The notes beneath the pieces are model-generated. The model saw nothing but the letters and a program-made list of their open reading frames with translations. It was not told the origin of the DNA and searched no databases. Positions 1-11,690 of a DNA stretch of 64,000 nucleotides are shown piece by piece. The position numbers and the translations under genes were made by a program. How positions within the stretch are numbered: the first letter of the stretch is position 1; the number at the start of each line of letters is the position of its first letter. The stretch is from Phascolarctos cinereus (lineage: Eukaryota > Chordata > Mammalia > Diprotodontia > Phascolarctidae), in NCBI RefSeq assembly GCF_002099425.1, contig NW_018344004.1, positions 2,383,501 to 2,447,500 of the forward strand, read 5' to 3'.

Positions 1-242
1 AGAAGCATAAAGACTAAGAAAAGGTCATCAGACTTATCAGCTGAGATCACTAGCAATTTCAGTTGGCTGGGGACCTGGGAAATCAGAAAGCAAAGGGCCA
101 AGAATGAAGTGGAAAGGAACTATAAGCAACAAGGACCAGTAGTTTTTCCTAGGAGTTTGGCTATGAAGAGAAGAGCTATAGGATGAGAGCATGAGGGATG
201 TTAGGATCAAATGAAAGGTTTTTTTTTAGGAGAGGGAAGATT

Positions 243-430
243 TTAGCCTGGTATAACAGAAAGAACTGGGGACTTAGGTTCAAATCCCAGCTTTGCTGTT
301 TCCTACTCACATGACATTGGATAAATCACTCTCTCCCTGAGCCTTGGATTCTTCACCTATAAAATGGGAGGTGGTGGAATTTCATGGCCTCCGAAACTCC
401 TTTCACCTCTCAATCTATGATTCTATGATA
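243..430 (+). repeat. MIR-type SINE
   Basis: tRNA-derived CORE-SINE fragment: head with GGTTCAAATCCCAGC (B-box-like) near 279, then the CORE phrases for 'cctataaaatgggagg' and a 3' end of ctatgattctatgat typical of marsupial MIR copies. Old and diverged. Confidence 0.6.
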
Positions 431-904
431 TGTCCTTTAATAATCAGACAGAAGGAAATGCGTTCCTGCAACCACCAATAATAGGTCTTTAGGAGTGAAA
501 CCTACTAAGAAGGATAATTTCAAATATTTTTGAAATTTACAAGTAAATTCATCTCAAAATACAATTTTAAATCTTAGAGGTTTTGAAAACTCTATAAAAC
601 TACAGTGATACATAAAAGTTAAAAAAAGGCCTAGTTTAGATTTATAGAAACTATACTAAAAAAATTTCCTCATACTACAAAGTTCCATCCTATACTCAAT
701 TTCCAATTTGATCTCTTACTGTAGATAAAGTCTTTATGAACTATTCTACCTAATTAAAGTTATTAAAAATATTGAATTGAATGGTAACAATGGAATTACT
801 TTATCTATAATTGAAATTCACAGGTACTGAAACACTGTCAACTGACACCCATTTATTAAATACTTACTATGTGCTATGCTGAAAACACACACACACACAA
901 ATAA

Positions 905-1147
905 TAAAAATAGCTAATACTTATATGGCGTTAGCTATGTGCCAGGCACTGTGCTAAGCACTTTATAATTATTATCTCTTTTAATCCTGACAACCCTGGG
1001 AGGTATGTGCCATCATTATCCCCATTTTACAGATGAGGAAAACAGAGATTAAGTGACTTGTCCAGAGTCACACAGTTATTAAGTATCTGAATCTACATTT
1101 GAACTCTGGTCTTCCTGGCTTCTCTCCACTGTACCACCTAGCTGCCC
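905..1147 (-). repeat. MIR/Ther-type SINE with (CA)n beside it
   Basis: Reverse-orientation CORE-SINE: GTGCCAGGCACTGTGCTAAG near 940, CCCATTTTACAGATGAGG near 1021, AAGTGACTTGTCCAGAGTCA near 1051 and CACCTAGCTGCCCCC at the right end. A short (CA)n lies at 884-898. It sits just downstream of an OSGEPL1 donor. Confidence 0.7.
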
Positions 1148-1186
1148 CCAAAACAAAAAGAAATGAATTCATAGATTAACTCTTAC

Positions 1187-1574
1187 CTTGTCAAGCAAGT
1201 CACCCGGTGCCATATCTAATGATTTTCCGAGCAGAAGAAAATCTGAAATACCTTGAACTATGGCCAGTAAACAGTGACCCCCAGAGACCAAAAGAACTAA
1301 GAAAGGAAAATCCACTTTATTAGTTATTCTAATAGTAAGTGCATGTGCTTCCATGTGATGAATAGGAATGAAAGGCTTCTTGTACTGGTTTACTAGTTGT
1401 AAGCTATACTCCAAGCCTACTCCCAGGCTTAGAGCAAGTCCTGGTTTTACAGTAGTTGCAACTGCTGAGAGTTCATTTGGGGTGACTCCACTGGCACAAA
1501 GAGTTTTCTTCACTATTTGTTCAATGTTTTCTCTATGAAGTTGCTGTGCAACTGAAGGAATAATCCCACCTGTT
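1187..1574 (-). CDS. OSGEPL1: OSGEPL1 coding exon (residues 74-203)
   Basis: Second coding exon of the mitochondrial tRNA N6-threonylcarbamoyladenosine transferase (Kae1/Qri7/TsaD family), which with L-threonylcarbamoyl-AMP makes t6A37 on mitochondrial tRNAs. Read on the minus strand it starts after a TTTCTCTCAG acceptor (AG at 1576-1575) and ends at a GACAAG|GTAAGA donor (last exon base 1187). The 388 nt join in phase to the upstream exon: 2 nt + 1 nt make Lys74, then 129 codons. The encoded segment carries the family's metal-binding HMEAH motif (His147, His151), the GLALSLGVG stretch (about 119-127) and the SGGH loop (171-174) of the ASKHA fold. It reads without interruption and closely resembles what I recall of human OSGEPL1. 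Later exons, with the C-terminal lobe, lie left of the window. Confidence 0.95.
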
Positions 1575-1638
1575 CTGAGAGAAAAATGGTCATGAGTTTA
1601 TCATATCAAATTATAAGACCGCAAAACTGAAAGTCTGG

Positions 1639-2396
1639 TTGTGAAATGAACCAGCCATCCTGTGGAACAATTTGAAACTATGTCCAAGGGGCAACTAAAC
1701 TGTGCATACCCTTTGATACAACAACGCTACTATTACGTCTGTATCCCAAACAAATCATAAAAAAGGGAAAAGGACCTACATGTGCAAAAATATTTATAGC
1801 AGCCCTTTTCATGGTGGCAAAATATTGGAAACTGGGGGGATACTCATCAATCGGGGAATGGCTGAATAAACTATGGTATATGAATGTACTGAAGTACTAT
1901 CGTGCAATAAGAAATGATGAACAGGAAGATTTCAGAGAAGCTTGGACTTGTACAAACTGATGCAAGCAGAACCAGGAAAACATCATACTCAGCATGAGCA
2001 ACATTGTGTGATGATCAACCATGAATGGCTCAGGTCTTCTCAGCAACACAATGATGCAAGACAGTAGAAAGAACTCACAAAGGAAAATGCTATCCAGATA
2101 AAGAACTGATGGACTCTGAATTGCAGATTGAAGCACATTTTTTCCCACTTACTTTATTCTTTCATATTTTTTTCCTTTTGCTCTGTTTTGTCTTTTACAA
2201 TTGTGACTAATATGGAAATATTTTTACATGATAGCACATGTATAAACTATAACAAACTGCTTACCATTTTCAGAAGAGGGGATGGGAAGGAGAGCGAAAA
2301 ATTTAGAACTCAAAATCTTGTGAAAATGAATGCTACAAATATTCTTGACATGTAACTGGGGGGAAAAATGCTACTTAAAAACAAAAACAAAAAACC
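1639..2396 (+). mobile_element. 5'-truncated L1 3' end with 12-bp target duplication
   Basis: Contains L1 ORF2 C-terminal sequence and 3' UTR in the plus sense (for example GCATACCCTTTGATACAACA, GGCAAAATATTGGAAACTGG, and a 3' UTR ending in an A-rich tail). It is flanked by the exact direct repeat CTGAAAGTCTGG at 1627-1638 and 2397-2408, so the insertion limits are certain. It lies in the OSGEPL1 intron between the two coding exons; no intact ORF. Confidence 0.9.
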
Positions 2397-2929
2397 CTGA
2401 AAGTCTGGATTCATCAAACCTTATCTTCTCTCTTAGTACAAGAATAATTTTGAAAGCATATTTTTCAAACTAAATAGCTTAAAACTTTTAGGAAAAAAAA
2501 ATCTCACCAAAGGAGCATTCTAACAAAAGCTGGAAAAAATGTATTTGTCTGATATCTTGCAAACTCTAATCAAAAGGCCTCTAAAATAAAAAGGATACAT
2601 GAGGGAGAAAACTGCCTATATTTATCTAACAAGCTTCAACGAAGAGAGAACAATGACTGAGAGACATCAGGAAGTTCACAAGAAATGAAATCTAAGGAGC
2701 CATTAGCAAAATTCACATTTTGAAATTTCCACACATAAATGTCTACATTTAGTCAACAAGCAAGAGGAAACACATCTCAATGAAAATCTGAGCTCACAGG
2801 TATACCTGAGACCTGGTGTGTTGAAATCCATGACTAGATGGTACATACAGATGGATATACTTCATCCAAATGAAACAAGAGAATTAAATGGGGAGTTGGC
2901 AAAAAACTGTATACACATACACACACCTC

Positions 2930-3245
2930 CTCCAGCGGGCCTCTGCTGCCTTCTCACCCTTTGAAGTCTCCTCTTCCTAATGGTGAATGCCTCCCAGAAC
3001 CTCTATATTGAGGAGCTTTTCAGGCCTGGCACCCTTTATCCCTCTCCTGGCTCTGTTCCTCACTCTCTGATTGTGCCACCATGTCCCTACATGGGTATCC
3101 TCCCTACCTATTCAGCTCTTTTTTGTATACTGTCTTCCCCTGTCAGAATGTAAGCTCCTTGAAGGAAGGGGGTGTCTTTTACTTGCATTTGTACTCCCAG
3201 CATTAAGCATAGTGCATGGCACTTATTAAGTGCTTAATAACACTT
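2930..3245 (+). repeat. L2 LINE 3' end fragment
   Basis: The region ends with the L2-like 3' phrase 'aatgtaagctccttgaagg ... cagcattaagcatagtgcatggcac ... taagtgcttaataa'. Orientation plus, old and diverged; the left limit is uncertain. Confidence 0.45.
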
Positions 3246-3724
3246 AGTGATTTGTCCTTAGAATGTGGAGCTGAGTAGTTCAGACAGATACTGAAATCAA
3301 TGACTGAAGCCTGCCTCTTCTCTTGACAGAGATCAGGAAGTAGGTTTGTAAGTACTACTAAGCTAACAAATAAGAAACCTTACTAACATTGGAAGGACCA
3401 ATCATAATAGGTTGTGAACTTCTTCAATCAGCATTTCATTTAAGTTCCTTTTGCTTCCTGCAGATTAACTTTGTAACAGTGCAAGGTAGTACAAGATTAA
3501 GGGACACAAAAAGTGGTATAAGATTCCAGAGAATGGGGAAATCAGTATGGGCTTTAAAAGGCAAGGAAGGTTCCAAGGAGGAAGATAGGATCTAAGTAAG
3601 CTCTTGAAAAAATGATGACAATTTAAAAAGGTGGAGAAAGGGTTCTCAAAGAAAGCATATTTTCTCATCTCTTCTTTGTGGCCAATTGGGTCATTATAAA
3701 TATCTGGTGTTAAAAGCAACTTAG

Positions 3725-3900
3725 CTTTGAAGAGTACTAGACATGGGTCACAGACCTGATTTGAGTCCCAGCTCTACTTACTGTCTTACTGTGTGACCTT
3801 GACTGGGCAAGTCCCTTCATTTCTCTATATCTCAACTTCCTTATCACTACTTCCCAGGATTACTGAGAAGATCAAATGTGATCATCAATATAGGCAAAAA
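3725..3900 (+). repeat. MIR-type SINE
   Basis: Shows the CORE-SINE layout 'gatttgagtcccagctct ... ctgtgtgaccttg ... gggcaagtcccttcatttct ... ctcaacttcc'. Diverged, no clear ends. Confidence 0.6.
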
Positions 3901-4018
3901 TATTTAATTATAATAATGACACAAATTAATGCTATTCTTACCATATAACAAATACAAAAGGATCACTTCCATTAATTTCTTTTTTTATAGTAAAGCAATC
4001 ATAATAATGGTTACTTAC

Positions 4019-4258
4019 TTTAAGTGAACTTCAGTTTGGGAGTGTATTGCTTCTCCTAGGATACTGCCAGTTTCATCCACCACAGCAGCTGCTGTATCAT
4101 CACAACTGGTTTCAATTCCTAATACCAGCTTATGAAGAAACTGTTTCCCAGGACGAAAAGTAAAACTTCTTAAAAATCCATGTATTTGCCATTTGGGCAA
4201 TCTACAAAGAACCCCCAATGTCTTATTCACTGTCAGCATATTGAATCTATAAATCTGC
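4019..4258 (-). CDS. OSGEPL1: OSGEPL1 first coding exon, with start codon
   Basis: Minus-strand exon with acceptor TTCTTTTCTAG (AG at 4260-4259) and donor TTAAA|GTAAGT (last exon base 4019). I place the start at the ATG at 4239-4237, because the residues after it (MLTVNKTLGV) align with the human N terminus. An in-frame upstream ATG at 4275 lies across the splice acceptor and is not in the mRNA. Nineteen nt of 5' UTR precede the start. Residues 1-41 are basic (K6, R13, K16, R24, R29, K32, K37) with no acidic residue, as expected for a mitochondrial targeting sequence. The phosphate-1 motif GIETSCDDTA of ASKHA/Kae1 proteins is at 41-50. Spliced to the next exon, 203 residues are present in this window. 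Confidence 0.95.
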
Positions 4259-4274
4259 CTAGAAAAGAACCACA

Positions 4275-5100
4275 TGAAGAAACATATATTAAGATGCGAA
4301 TTTTATGCACAACAAAGGCACAAGACTCAGAAATCTAAAACAATAATGAGAGACTTGAAAGCTATTTACATACTCCTTCAGTTTTAAATTATAGGGAAGC
4401 TCATAAAAGCTAGCAGTAATTTCTTCTTTAAAATATCACATAAATTGAACCCTGTTATTTGAGGGGGGAAAGGAATACAAATAGGACTTGGGATTTTATA
4501 GTAGTAATTTCATAAACAGGGCTTGTCAAACCATTTACTTCTTTATGAAATGCTTAATATAAAAAAAAAACACCTCAAGTATCACACTATATTTGTTTAG
4601 TGAGGGATTTCTCTTCTTCCTAAGTGACAACTATCTGCACTGGGAACAGCATCCATTGTGGGATCTTGGAGAAGTAGCCTAAGTAATTTATACAATTTGA
4701 CCAAGCTACTGCAGAGGAAGATGAAACAAAAATAAACAACAAGAAGATGACCTTCTGGAATCCCTCAAAGCTCTCTGAGAAGTGCTGATACAAGTAGGAG
4801 GCATAGTGCCTACAAGACAGATGCCAAAATAGACAAGGGGCTGGGCTGACCTGAAGAGCAAAACAAAATCCTATATGAGCAATCCAAGAAGAGGTATTCA
4901 CATAGCAACATGAAGAGACTCTGTGGAAGGAGTGGGAAGGGGATTAGGAATCAAATATAAAACAAAAGAGTGTTGGGCCTTTGGATCCAGAGGCATTCTG
5001 AGAAGGGACTCCTTTAATGAAACTGCTCTGTAAAGTTACCAGCACCATATACTAAAGAGCATAACAGCAGGGAACAGTAAAGCAGGACTGAGGATAGGAA
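4275..5100. other. OSGEPL1 intron sequence, nothing recognised
   Basis: AT-rich up to about 4615, then moderately GC-rich. I see no exon signature and cannot assign a repeat family. Short open frames here have no recognisable content. Confidence 0.5.
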
Positions 5101-5103
5101 TAA

Positions 5104-6330
5104 TCAATCAAAAAAAATTATTAATTACCTGCTATGTGATGGGCACTGAATTAAGCTGGGGACTTGGGGGGAGATATAAAAAGAAGCAAAAAACAGTCCT
5201 CGTCCTCAAGAAGCTTACAATTTAATGGGGAAGACAACATACAAATAAACATACGCAAAGCAAGCTATATACAGGAGAAACAGAAAATAGCAGAGGGAAG
5301 GCACTAAAATTGGGGGATGGATAGGAGGAGACAGTGATATCCTGAAAACCTAGAGAGAAAAAAGTAACAAGAAAGAAAGAGTAGGGGGCAGCTAGGTAGT
5401 GCAGTGGATAGAGTGCCAGTCTTGGAGTCAGGAGGAGCTGAGTTCAAATCCAGCCTCAGACACTTGACACTTACTAGCTGAGTGACCCTAGACAAGTTAT
5501 TTAACCCCGATTGCCTCACCAAAAAAAAAAAAAAGAAGGAAAGAGTGATCAACAGTGTCAAAGGATGCAGAAGGGTCAGGATGGATGAGGACTGGGAAAA
5601 GGCTATTTGATGTGGCTATTAAGAGGTCATTAATAACTTTGGAGAGCAGTTTCAGCAAAATAAGGTAGAAAGCCGGATTGTAAGGGGTTATGAAGAGAGT
5701 GAGAGGAAAGAAAGTGGAGGCACCTATCGTGGATGGCTTTTTCAAGTTTAGCTACTAAGGTCAGAAGAGATACAGGCTGATAGCAGGGAAATAAGGCAGT
5801 AAAGAATGAGCCAGTAGACAGGCAAAGATTAAAAATAAGTGAAATAGTGGGGTGACAGAGGAGTAAATTTGTTGGAGGAGATAGGATAGAATGGGATTGC
5901 TTGAGCCGATAGAAGGGTTAACTTTGGTAAGGAATAAGGCCACCTGATTATGTGAGACAGGTGAGAAGGAGATAGTGGCAGAAGGCACCAGAATGACAGA
6001 TGAGGAGCAGGAGAGAAGAGGGCACTTATGGCAAATGGCCTCAGTTTTTTCTATAAAAAATGAGGCAAGGTTCTTGACTGAGAGTGAGGGCAGGGATGAA
6101 AAGTTTTGGAAGAATCATTGTGGAGAGAGGGACTGTAAGTTGATAATAGAGATACAGTAGGATTAAATGGATTTATAGATCAGAAGTAGTGACAGCAAAA
6201 TGCGAGCACTAATTGGGAACAGTGTCCAGGGAAGACGTTCTCATAAAAGAATAATGAAGTACAGAGATCAGTGACCTGGAGGAATAACCCCAATCACCTT
6301 GCTTGTTCAGGCCTTAGAAGTGTAAGTCCT
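5104..6330 (-). repeat. L2 LINE, RT part and 3' end, reverse orientation
   Basis: The left end has the L2 3' phrases in reverse ('gatgggcactgaattaagc', 'cctcaagaagcttacaattt', 'aatggggaagacaacata'). On the minus strand 5545-5568 encodes SASFDTVDH, the reverse-transcriptase motif A of L2 (family form SAAFDTVDH), preceded by NDLLIATS. The element continues to about 6.3 kb and is broken by many changes and by the SINE at 5384-5534. Confidence 0.75.
5384..5534 (+). mobile_element. Short marsupial tRNA-derived SINE inserted in L2
   Basis: Begins GGGGGCAGCTAGGTAGTGCA, carries 'gagttcaaatccagcctcag' (B box) and ends 'gattgcctcacc' plus a 14-A tail. Approximate target duplication: gaaagaaagagta at 5371-5383 versus gaaggaaagagtg at 5535-5547. 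This family (WSINE/WALLSI-like; name from memory) recurs throughout the window. Confidence 0.9.
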
Positions 6331-6589
6331 AGAGGAAGGATGGCTCTTTAGAAGGGAATGGTCTGTAGCTTAGTAATAGTTTCTTGATTCTCTAGGAGCT
6401 CAGATATGAGTCACCTCTGGCTTGTACTATGTAAATAAGTTTTATGCTTAGAAGACTTGTGAGTCTGAGTGTTTTTAAGGGAAGCTACCAGGGTAATGCC
6501 AAATAGCATAGTTCCCAATCTATCTACTTGGGTGCTGGCACAAAGAGGTCCCTAAAGTGTACTTGATTTATTTGTGCAGGGAAGGAACC

Positions 6590-6890
6590 TCTGACAAAAA
6601 TGTTACATTTGCTGCTGTTGCTCCTGTTTGTCCTTCATCCTCAAAGAGGACTGTGACATCAGGGAGGTGATGCTATGACATGCAAGTGAATTGGATTTAA
6701 GTGAGGGAGGGCTATGCAAAGTCACCAGTCTTACTTCCTCCTCCAGAGCCATCTGAGTACAGTGGCCAGATATGGATCAGGACAACTGGAGATGGCCCAA
6801 GATACAGTGGGGGACCTTGGCCTTTTCAAGCTAAGGTCTTTAACAGGTCTCAGTTTGACTGAGGCAGCGCCCATTCAGTGATTAAGGCTT
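6590..6890 (-). repeat. Unnamed retroposon with (CAA)-type tail, reverse orientation
   Basis: Starts at the left with 'gctgctgttgctcctgttt', the reverse of an AACAA-rich tail, then 'ccttcatcctcaaagagg' and 'tgacatcagggaggtgatg'. Shares a core with copies at 45070-45640 and 57563-57878 (for example GACTTTGTGCA / TGCAAAGTCACC). I cannot name the family; the tail resembles that of RTE-mobilised SINEs. Confidence 0.6.
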
Positions 6891-7629
6891 TAAAAAAAAT
6901 GAAGCAAAGAATGGCTTCTTTAAAAAAAAAAATATATCTGGGAGAGGAAGACCCTCAGGGTTTCTGGCCAAAACTGACTCAGTAAGGACCCAATCAGTGA
7001 CCAAGTAGGACTTGGTCTGGGACCAGAGTGATTTAGGGTTAAGGCTGTTCAGGGACTCAGCAAAACCCAATTCATTCTTCCCACTCTCCTTGAGCAAAGG
7101 CCTTCTGCACTAGCAGTGGCCAAGTTAAGATAGCACCAACACCCTTGCAAGCATCTAGAGAGCATTGTAAAATTATGTTATTTTGTATTTATCAACAGGA
7201 TATACCCAAATGAGACTGATAGTATTCTGTTATAACTGTAAGATAGACATCATTAGTCTTCCACAAGCTGAAGGCCACAGAGTTGATGCTGGGAAATATG
7301 GGTGGGGCCTGGTACCTAAAAATTATTCCCTGCCCCAACCATCTCTGGATTCATTCAACCTAGACTCAAAGGACACTGTGAGACCTTGACAAGAAAGATC
7401 CAACTGTGCTAGAGTCAAGAGATTCTTGGGTCCCTTTCCCTTTTCAGAGATTCACGGAAAGAGTAGAAGGTAGCACAAACTACTTAAGAGGTATTGGTGA
7501 GGTGGATGATTTAATCTGGGGAGGTGGAAAGACATTAAAAGTACATGAAATTACTCAAGGTATGAGATTGGGTGGAGACTGCCAGTTAAAGCTGTCATTT
7601 GACAACTAGCATGTTTCCAAGCCTCTGTC

Positions 7630-8260
7630 CAACATACATGTCCACAAAAGATAGCAGCACCCCTTATCTGCAGACATTCAAAAATTATCATGAACTGAAA
7701 GTACTTCTGGGATTCCAAGGTTTACTGATGGAGTTTGTAAAAAATGATGTCATTAGTACAGAGCTCATCAATGACCTCAACTGTAAATATATTGTTGGAA
7801 AGAACCTTAAGCAGGACAGAAAGTTCAGAAATAGCAAATTGCATCCTGAAGAAGTGGCCTAGGATGGATCTCTTGGAGCTTTAAGGAAACTATTAGGACA
7901 AGAAATACAGTAAGGCCTTCAAGAACCTGATTAGCTACCTCACACAGCTTTTCCTGATCTCTGTGTTACACACTGATGCCAGTATAAATGGCTTGGGGGT
8001 TAGTCTTATACTATCAGAAGTCTGCTGTAGTGGGGAAAGGACACGATCTTATTTACAAGCTATTCTTGACCCTGAAAAGTTTCAATACTATATGTATGGA
8101 GCTTGTTTTTAGTATGAATGGAAAACTTGTTGACCAGTATTTTGACAAGCACTAAGTCAGATGGCACCATCTAAAAATAGGAGGCTGCCTTAACCAACTA
8201 TCACTTCAGTATATGAAAGTCAACTTTGGATAGGTGCTCTATCCCAAAGGTCCAATGCAT
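7630..8260 (+). mobile_element. Ty3/Gypsy-like retrotransposon fossil (pol connection and RNase H)
   Basis: A broken LTR-type element. Around 7675-7760 the plus strand encodes a stretch resembling the Gypsy RT-connection segment (ELKVLLGFQGLL, then FVKND), followed near 7965-8100 by the RNase H hallmark TDASINGLG and a distal YYMYG. The order connection-RNase H is as in Ty3/Gypsy pol. No LTRs, gag, protease or integrase were identified. It carries several breaks and is clearly old, probably among the ancient Gypsy remnants shared by mammals. Confidence rests on these two motif blocks only. Confidence 0.55.
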
Positions 8261-8899
8261 CAGAGATCATGATGAATTAAAAGTGGGGGTGAAGGTAATC
8301 TTTGACACAAAAGAAGTAAGCACTATATTAAGGCCTCAAACCAAAGAAACCATGTCAAAGAATCTGGAATTTTTTTTTAAAAAAAAAGGGTATGCCACCT
8401 TAATTGGTAAGAAAAAAAAATACATAGCTCTGAAGCTAATCTCGATTACCCAGTTTGAACAGGGATGAGGGTCTCCAAGTTGTGATACTGGCCATGAAGA
8501 AGGGATGCAATGCTTAAAGAATTAAGCTAAAGGCAAACTACTGTTGAGAGAGTAGCAAAAGTTGAAATTATAGTGGAGTAATGGACTATAAAAGAAGGGG
8601 AATACTAGAGCCAGCTTGGCCAGTCATGAAAGTCAACTGTTAAATTTTCAATGTGAGAATTTACACTTTGGAAATCGGCAACCATTATGAATCAGGTGTT
8701 GATTTGCTGTTGTATTTCTGGACTTGAGAAACTATCAATAATGCAAACTTATCAGAGTGTCATGCTTACATTCTCCCCAATCCCTCTGGAGATCCTATTA
8801 TTAAAAATTTACCAGTAAACTCCTGGCTATAAGGAATCTTCCAAGGTAATTACTGTTAATCGAAGCTTAGTAACTCATAGCTAGGAAAGTCCTCAGTTT

Positions 8900-9000
8900 T
8901 GTACAGTGGAAAGAGTGGTGGATTTGATGTTAGAAGATCTATGTTCAAATCTTGGCTCTGCTACTTATTACCTATATCTAAACCTATGATCTTATGATCA
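8900..9000 (+). repeat. MIR-type SINE fragment
   Basis: 'gttcaaatcttggctctgct' and a terminal 'aacctatgatcttatgat' identify a short diverged CORE-SINE piece. Confidence 0.45.
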
Positions 9001-9689
9001 TAGGCAAGAGAAAAGTCTAGATCTGGTGGAAAACAGGTTTTACAAGATCAAAAAGACAGTGTATGTAGAGCAGTCACCAAAGTGACCCTAGGGAGTAATC
9101 AAGAAAACCCACCGGGGAGCATGAAGAAAATGAGAACTAAATATAGACCAACATCTCACAGTATGTACCAAGACAAGTTCCAGATGGATATGTTACTTAG
9201 ATATAAAAAATGATATCATAAACAAATTAGAGGAGCAAGGAAATTACCTTCTAGAGCTACAGATAGGGGAATAACTTGTGACCAAACAAAACATAGAGAG
9301 GATCACAGAAGACGAAATTACGTAATTTTTTTTTTGTTCCCCTAAAAGAAGGAAACAGGTAACTGGGGAAAATCTTTACAATGACTTTCTCTGATGAGGA
9401 TCTCATTTCTAAGATATATAATGAAATGACTCAAAAGTATAACTGATAAGTTGAGGCTATTAACAAATAGTTTGAAGAGGAAAAAATCCAAGCTATCAAT
9501 ATCTATATGAAAATAATATTCCAAATCACTGAGAAAAGCAAATTAAAGCAACTCTGAAGTTCTGCCTTCTATCCATCAGATTGACAAAATTAACAAAAAG
9601 AAAATATCATGTTATAAGGCCTTTAGGAAAATAGGCATATTAAGGCACTGATGGTGGTACTGTGAAATGACCCAGCCACTCTGGAAAGC

Positions 9690-9770
9690 ATATATATGTG
9701 CATATATATGTATGTATGTATATGTGTATGTATATATGTATGTATATATGTATGTACGTATGCATGTATG
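9690..9770. repeat. (TATG)n/(ATGT)n microsatellite
   Basis: About 80 bp of imperfect tetranucleotide repeat (tatg/tata/tgta) within the L1 fragment. Confidence 0.8.
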
Positions 9771-10147
9771 AAAAATACTGTGGCGGTAAAAAACTGGAAA
9801 CTAAGGAGGCACCCATCAGTTGGGGAATGAATGAAAAAAATACAGTATATAAATAATGGAATAAGACTGCTAAAAGAAAAGATGAAAATCAAAATTCCAG
9901 GGGAAATATAGAATGACTTGCATGAACTAATGCAAAGTAAAGTGAGAGGAACCAGGAAAATACTTTATTATATTTATTATTATAAAAACAAATAAATTTG
10001 AAACACTTGAAAACTCTGATAAACTCAATGGCTAATCATGATTCCAGGACTGATGAATGAACATGCTATCCATATCCTGACATAGGGGTGATGGACTCAG
10101 GGTACAGAAGGACACATAATTTTTGGATATGGCCGGTGTGGGAATTT

Positions 10148-10305
10148 TTTTTTTTTGCCTTTTCCTTAGGCAATTGGGGTTAAGTGACTTGCCCAGGGTC
10201 ACACAGCTAGTGTCAAGTGTTTGGTCTGAGGCCGGATTTGAACTCAGGTCCTCCTGACTTTAGGGCCTGTGCTCTATCCACTGCACCATGTAGCTGCCCC
10301 TCCAC
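10148..10305 (-). mobile_element. Short tRNA-derived SINE with 11-bp target duplication
   Basis: Reverse copy: T tract, then 'ggcaattggggttaagtga' and ending in TAGCTGCCCC at 10300. Flanked by exact TGTGGGAATTT at 10137-10147 and 10306-10316. Inserted in the 3' UTR of the L1 fragment, so it is younger than that L1. Confidence 0.92.
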
Positions 10306-10439
10306 TGTGGGAATTTGTTTTATTTGACTGTACATAACCGGTACAAGGACCTTTCCCCCCCAAAGGTAGATGGGAACTAGAGAAAAGAGACGTGTTAATT
10401 GAAAAAAAATTAATTTAAAAAATAATGGATTTGTAAATA

Positions 10440-11690
10440 AACTGTTCATCATGTTTGCAGTTGCTAGCTGCCTTTACTATTCTCCTTCCTTCAGCCAAAC
10501 AAGAGCTATGCTAGATAGTCATCCAAGAGAACTCCAGAGAACATCTGGCTTGTCATCTAGCCAGGGATCCACACAATACCTCAACTCCTGGGGACCCCAA
10601 GCTGCAAGAGGAACCAGCAGTCCTGCTAACCCAGAGGTATGGACCCTTCTAGGGCTTTAAGTTTGGGAGCCTTAGAGGGGAAAATAGTTCCTAAGGATAA
10701 GTGCTTTGCTTCTATTCTATAGCTTTAATAAATAAAATAATTATTTTAAAAGTATTCTTCACTTCATCTTTTCTCACTCTTGTAAAATTTCCATTTTGTG
10801 TATATTTATAACATCCATAATAAGCACATGTATATCTATATATATGGAGATATAATTTATAAAAATACATATACTAGGAAATACTAAATTTTTTTTTTTT
10901 TACTGATGAGGCAATCAAAAAAGTTTAGAAACCACTGACCTAAGGAACATAAAAATTGTGAACCTTTGGAGCTGTGCAGACTTCTTGTCTCTAAAAGGGA
11001 ATGAGCAACATTCTAGTTGTGGTGAATGATTTGAACTGTTATATATAGGTCTTTACAACGAGCAACCAGATGGCATCCATAGTGGCCAACATATTATGGA
11101 GGAAGCATTTTGGAGTAAAGCTTCAAAGCCAGGATTCATTCAGATTAAGGTTGAAATTTTAAGAGTAAGTGACTCAAAGAGGTATTTGAGCCATCAAGAA
11201 TTAAGAAATACGGAACTATGCTACAACATTATCAAGGAGACTCATAGTTAGAATGTTTTAATTTGCACCCTACTAAACATTTTGGAGCCACTGAAGCCCA
11301 AGGAATAAGCCAGAGGCCAAATAGGATGGTGTATTTTTGTTCCTTGCCTGTAAGGCCAATGGTAATGATTCTACAATTTTACTCCATAAATGCTGATGAC
11401 TGGATAAGAGCCACAGGGAAGCCCCTGACCTGTGCTTTGGAGTTTCAGAAGATGGGAAAGATCTTGAGACCTGTGACTGTATTCTACTAAGAAACCTGTC
11501 GAGAGAGTTATGACTTCATGGTGTCAGCCTGGAAGAGCACAGAGCGCAAGAACAGTAGCAGTATAAAAATCCTTAAGTTTCCTCTCCAGGATTCCAGCTG
11601 GGAAATAGAATCTTCCTATGAAACCTGGGTGGCGATGGAAAAACACAAAATAAGGGAATAGTGGAGAGTCACCTCATACCAAGAAGACGA
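10440..11690. other. OSGEPL1 intron sequence, nothing recognised
   Basis: Between two L1 pieces. Contains short open frames but no exon signature, no protein family I recognise and no clear repeat ends. The right part (from about 11.6 kb) may belong to the following L1. Confidence 0.4.

Larger units (their letters stand above)
9116..10430 (+). mobile_element. L1 3' fragment (ORF2 C terminus and 3' UTR)
   Basis: Contains the L1 phrases shared with other copies here: 'gatctcatttctaagatata', 'cacccatcagttggggaatg', 'tgaactaatgcaaagtaaag', then the 3' UTR. Interrupted by a tetranucleotide tract (9690-9770) and a SINE (10148-10305), and carrying internal losses relative to the copy at 11.7-16.5 kb. 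No intact frame. Confidence 0.75.

Noticed and set aside
4015-4275. OSGEPL1 start at the ATG at 4275, giving a 12-residue longer N terminus.
   Set aside because: A strong splice acceptor (AG at 4260-4259) lies between 4275 and 4239; the ATG at 4239 aligns with the known protein start.
4620-4901. 93-codon minus-strand frame as an OSGEPL1 alternative exon.
   Set aside because: No homology recognised, no matching splice pair, and the family has no such segment between these exons.
9623-9892. 89-codon minus-strand frame with HTYIHTYIHT repeats as a secreted or histidine-rich peptide.
   Set aside because: It is the translation of a TATG/TGTA microsatellite within an L1 fragment.
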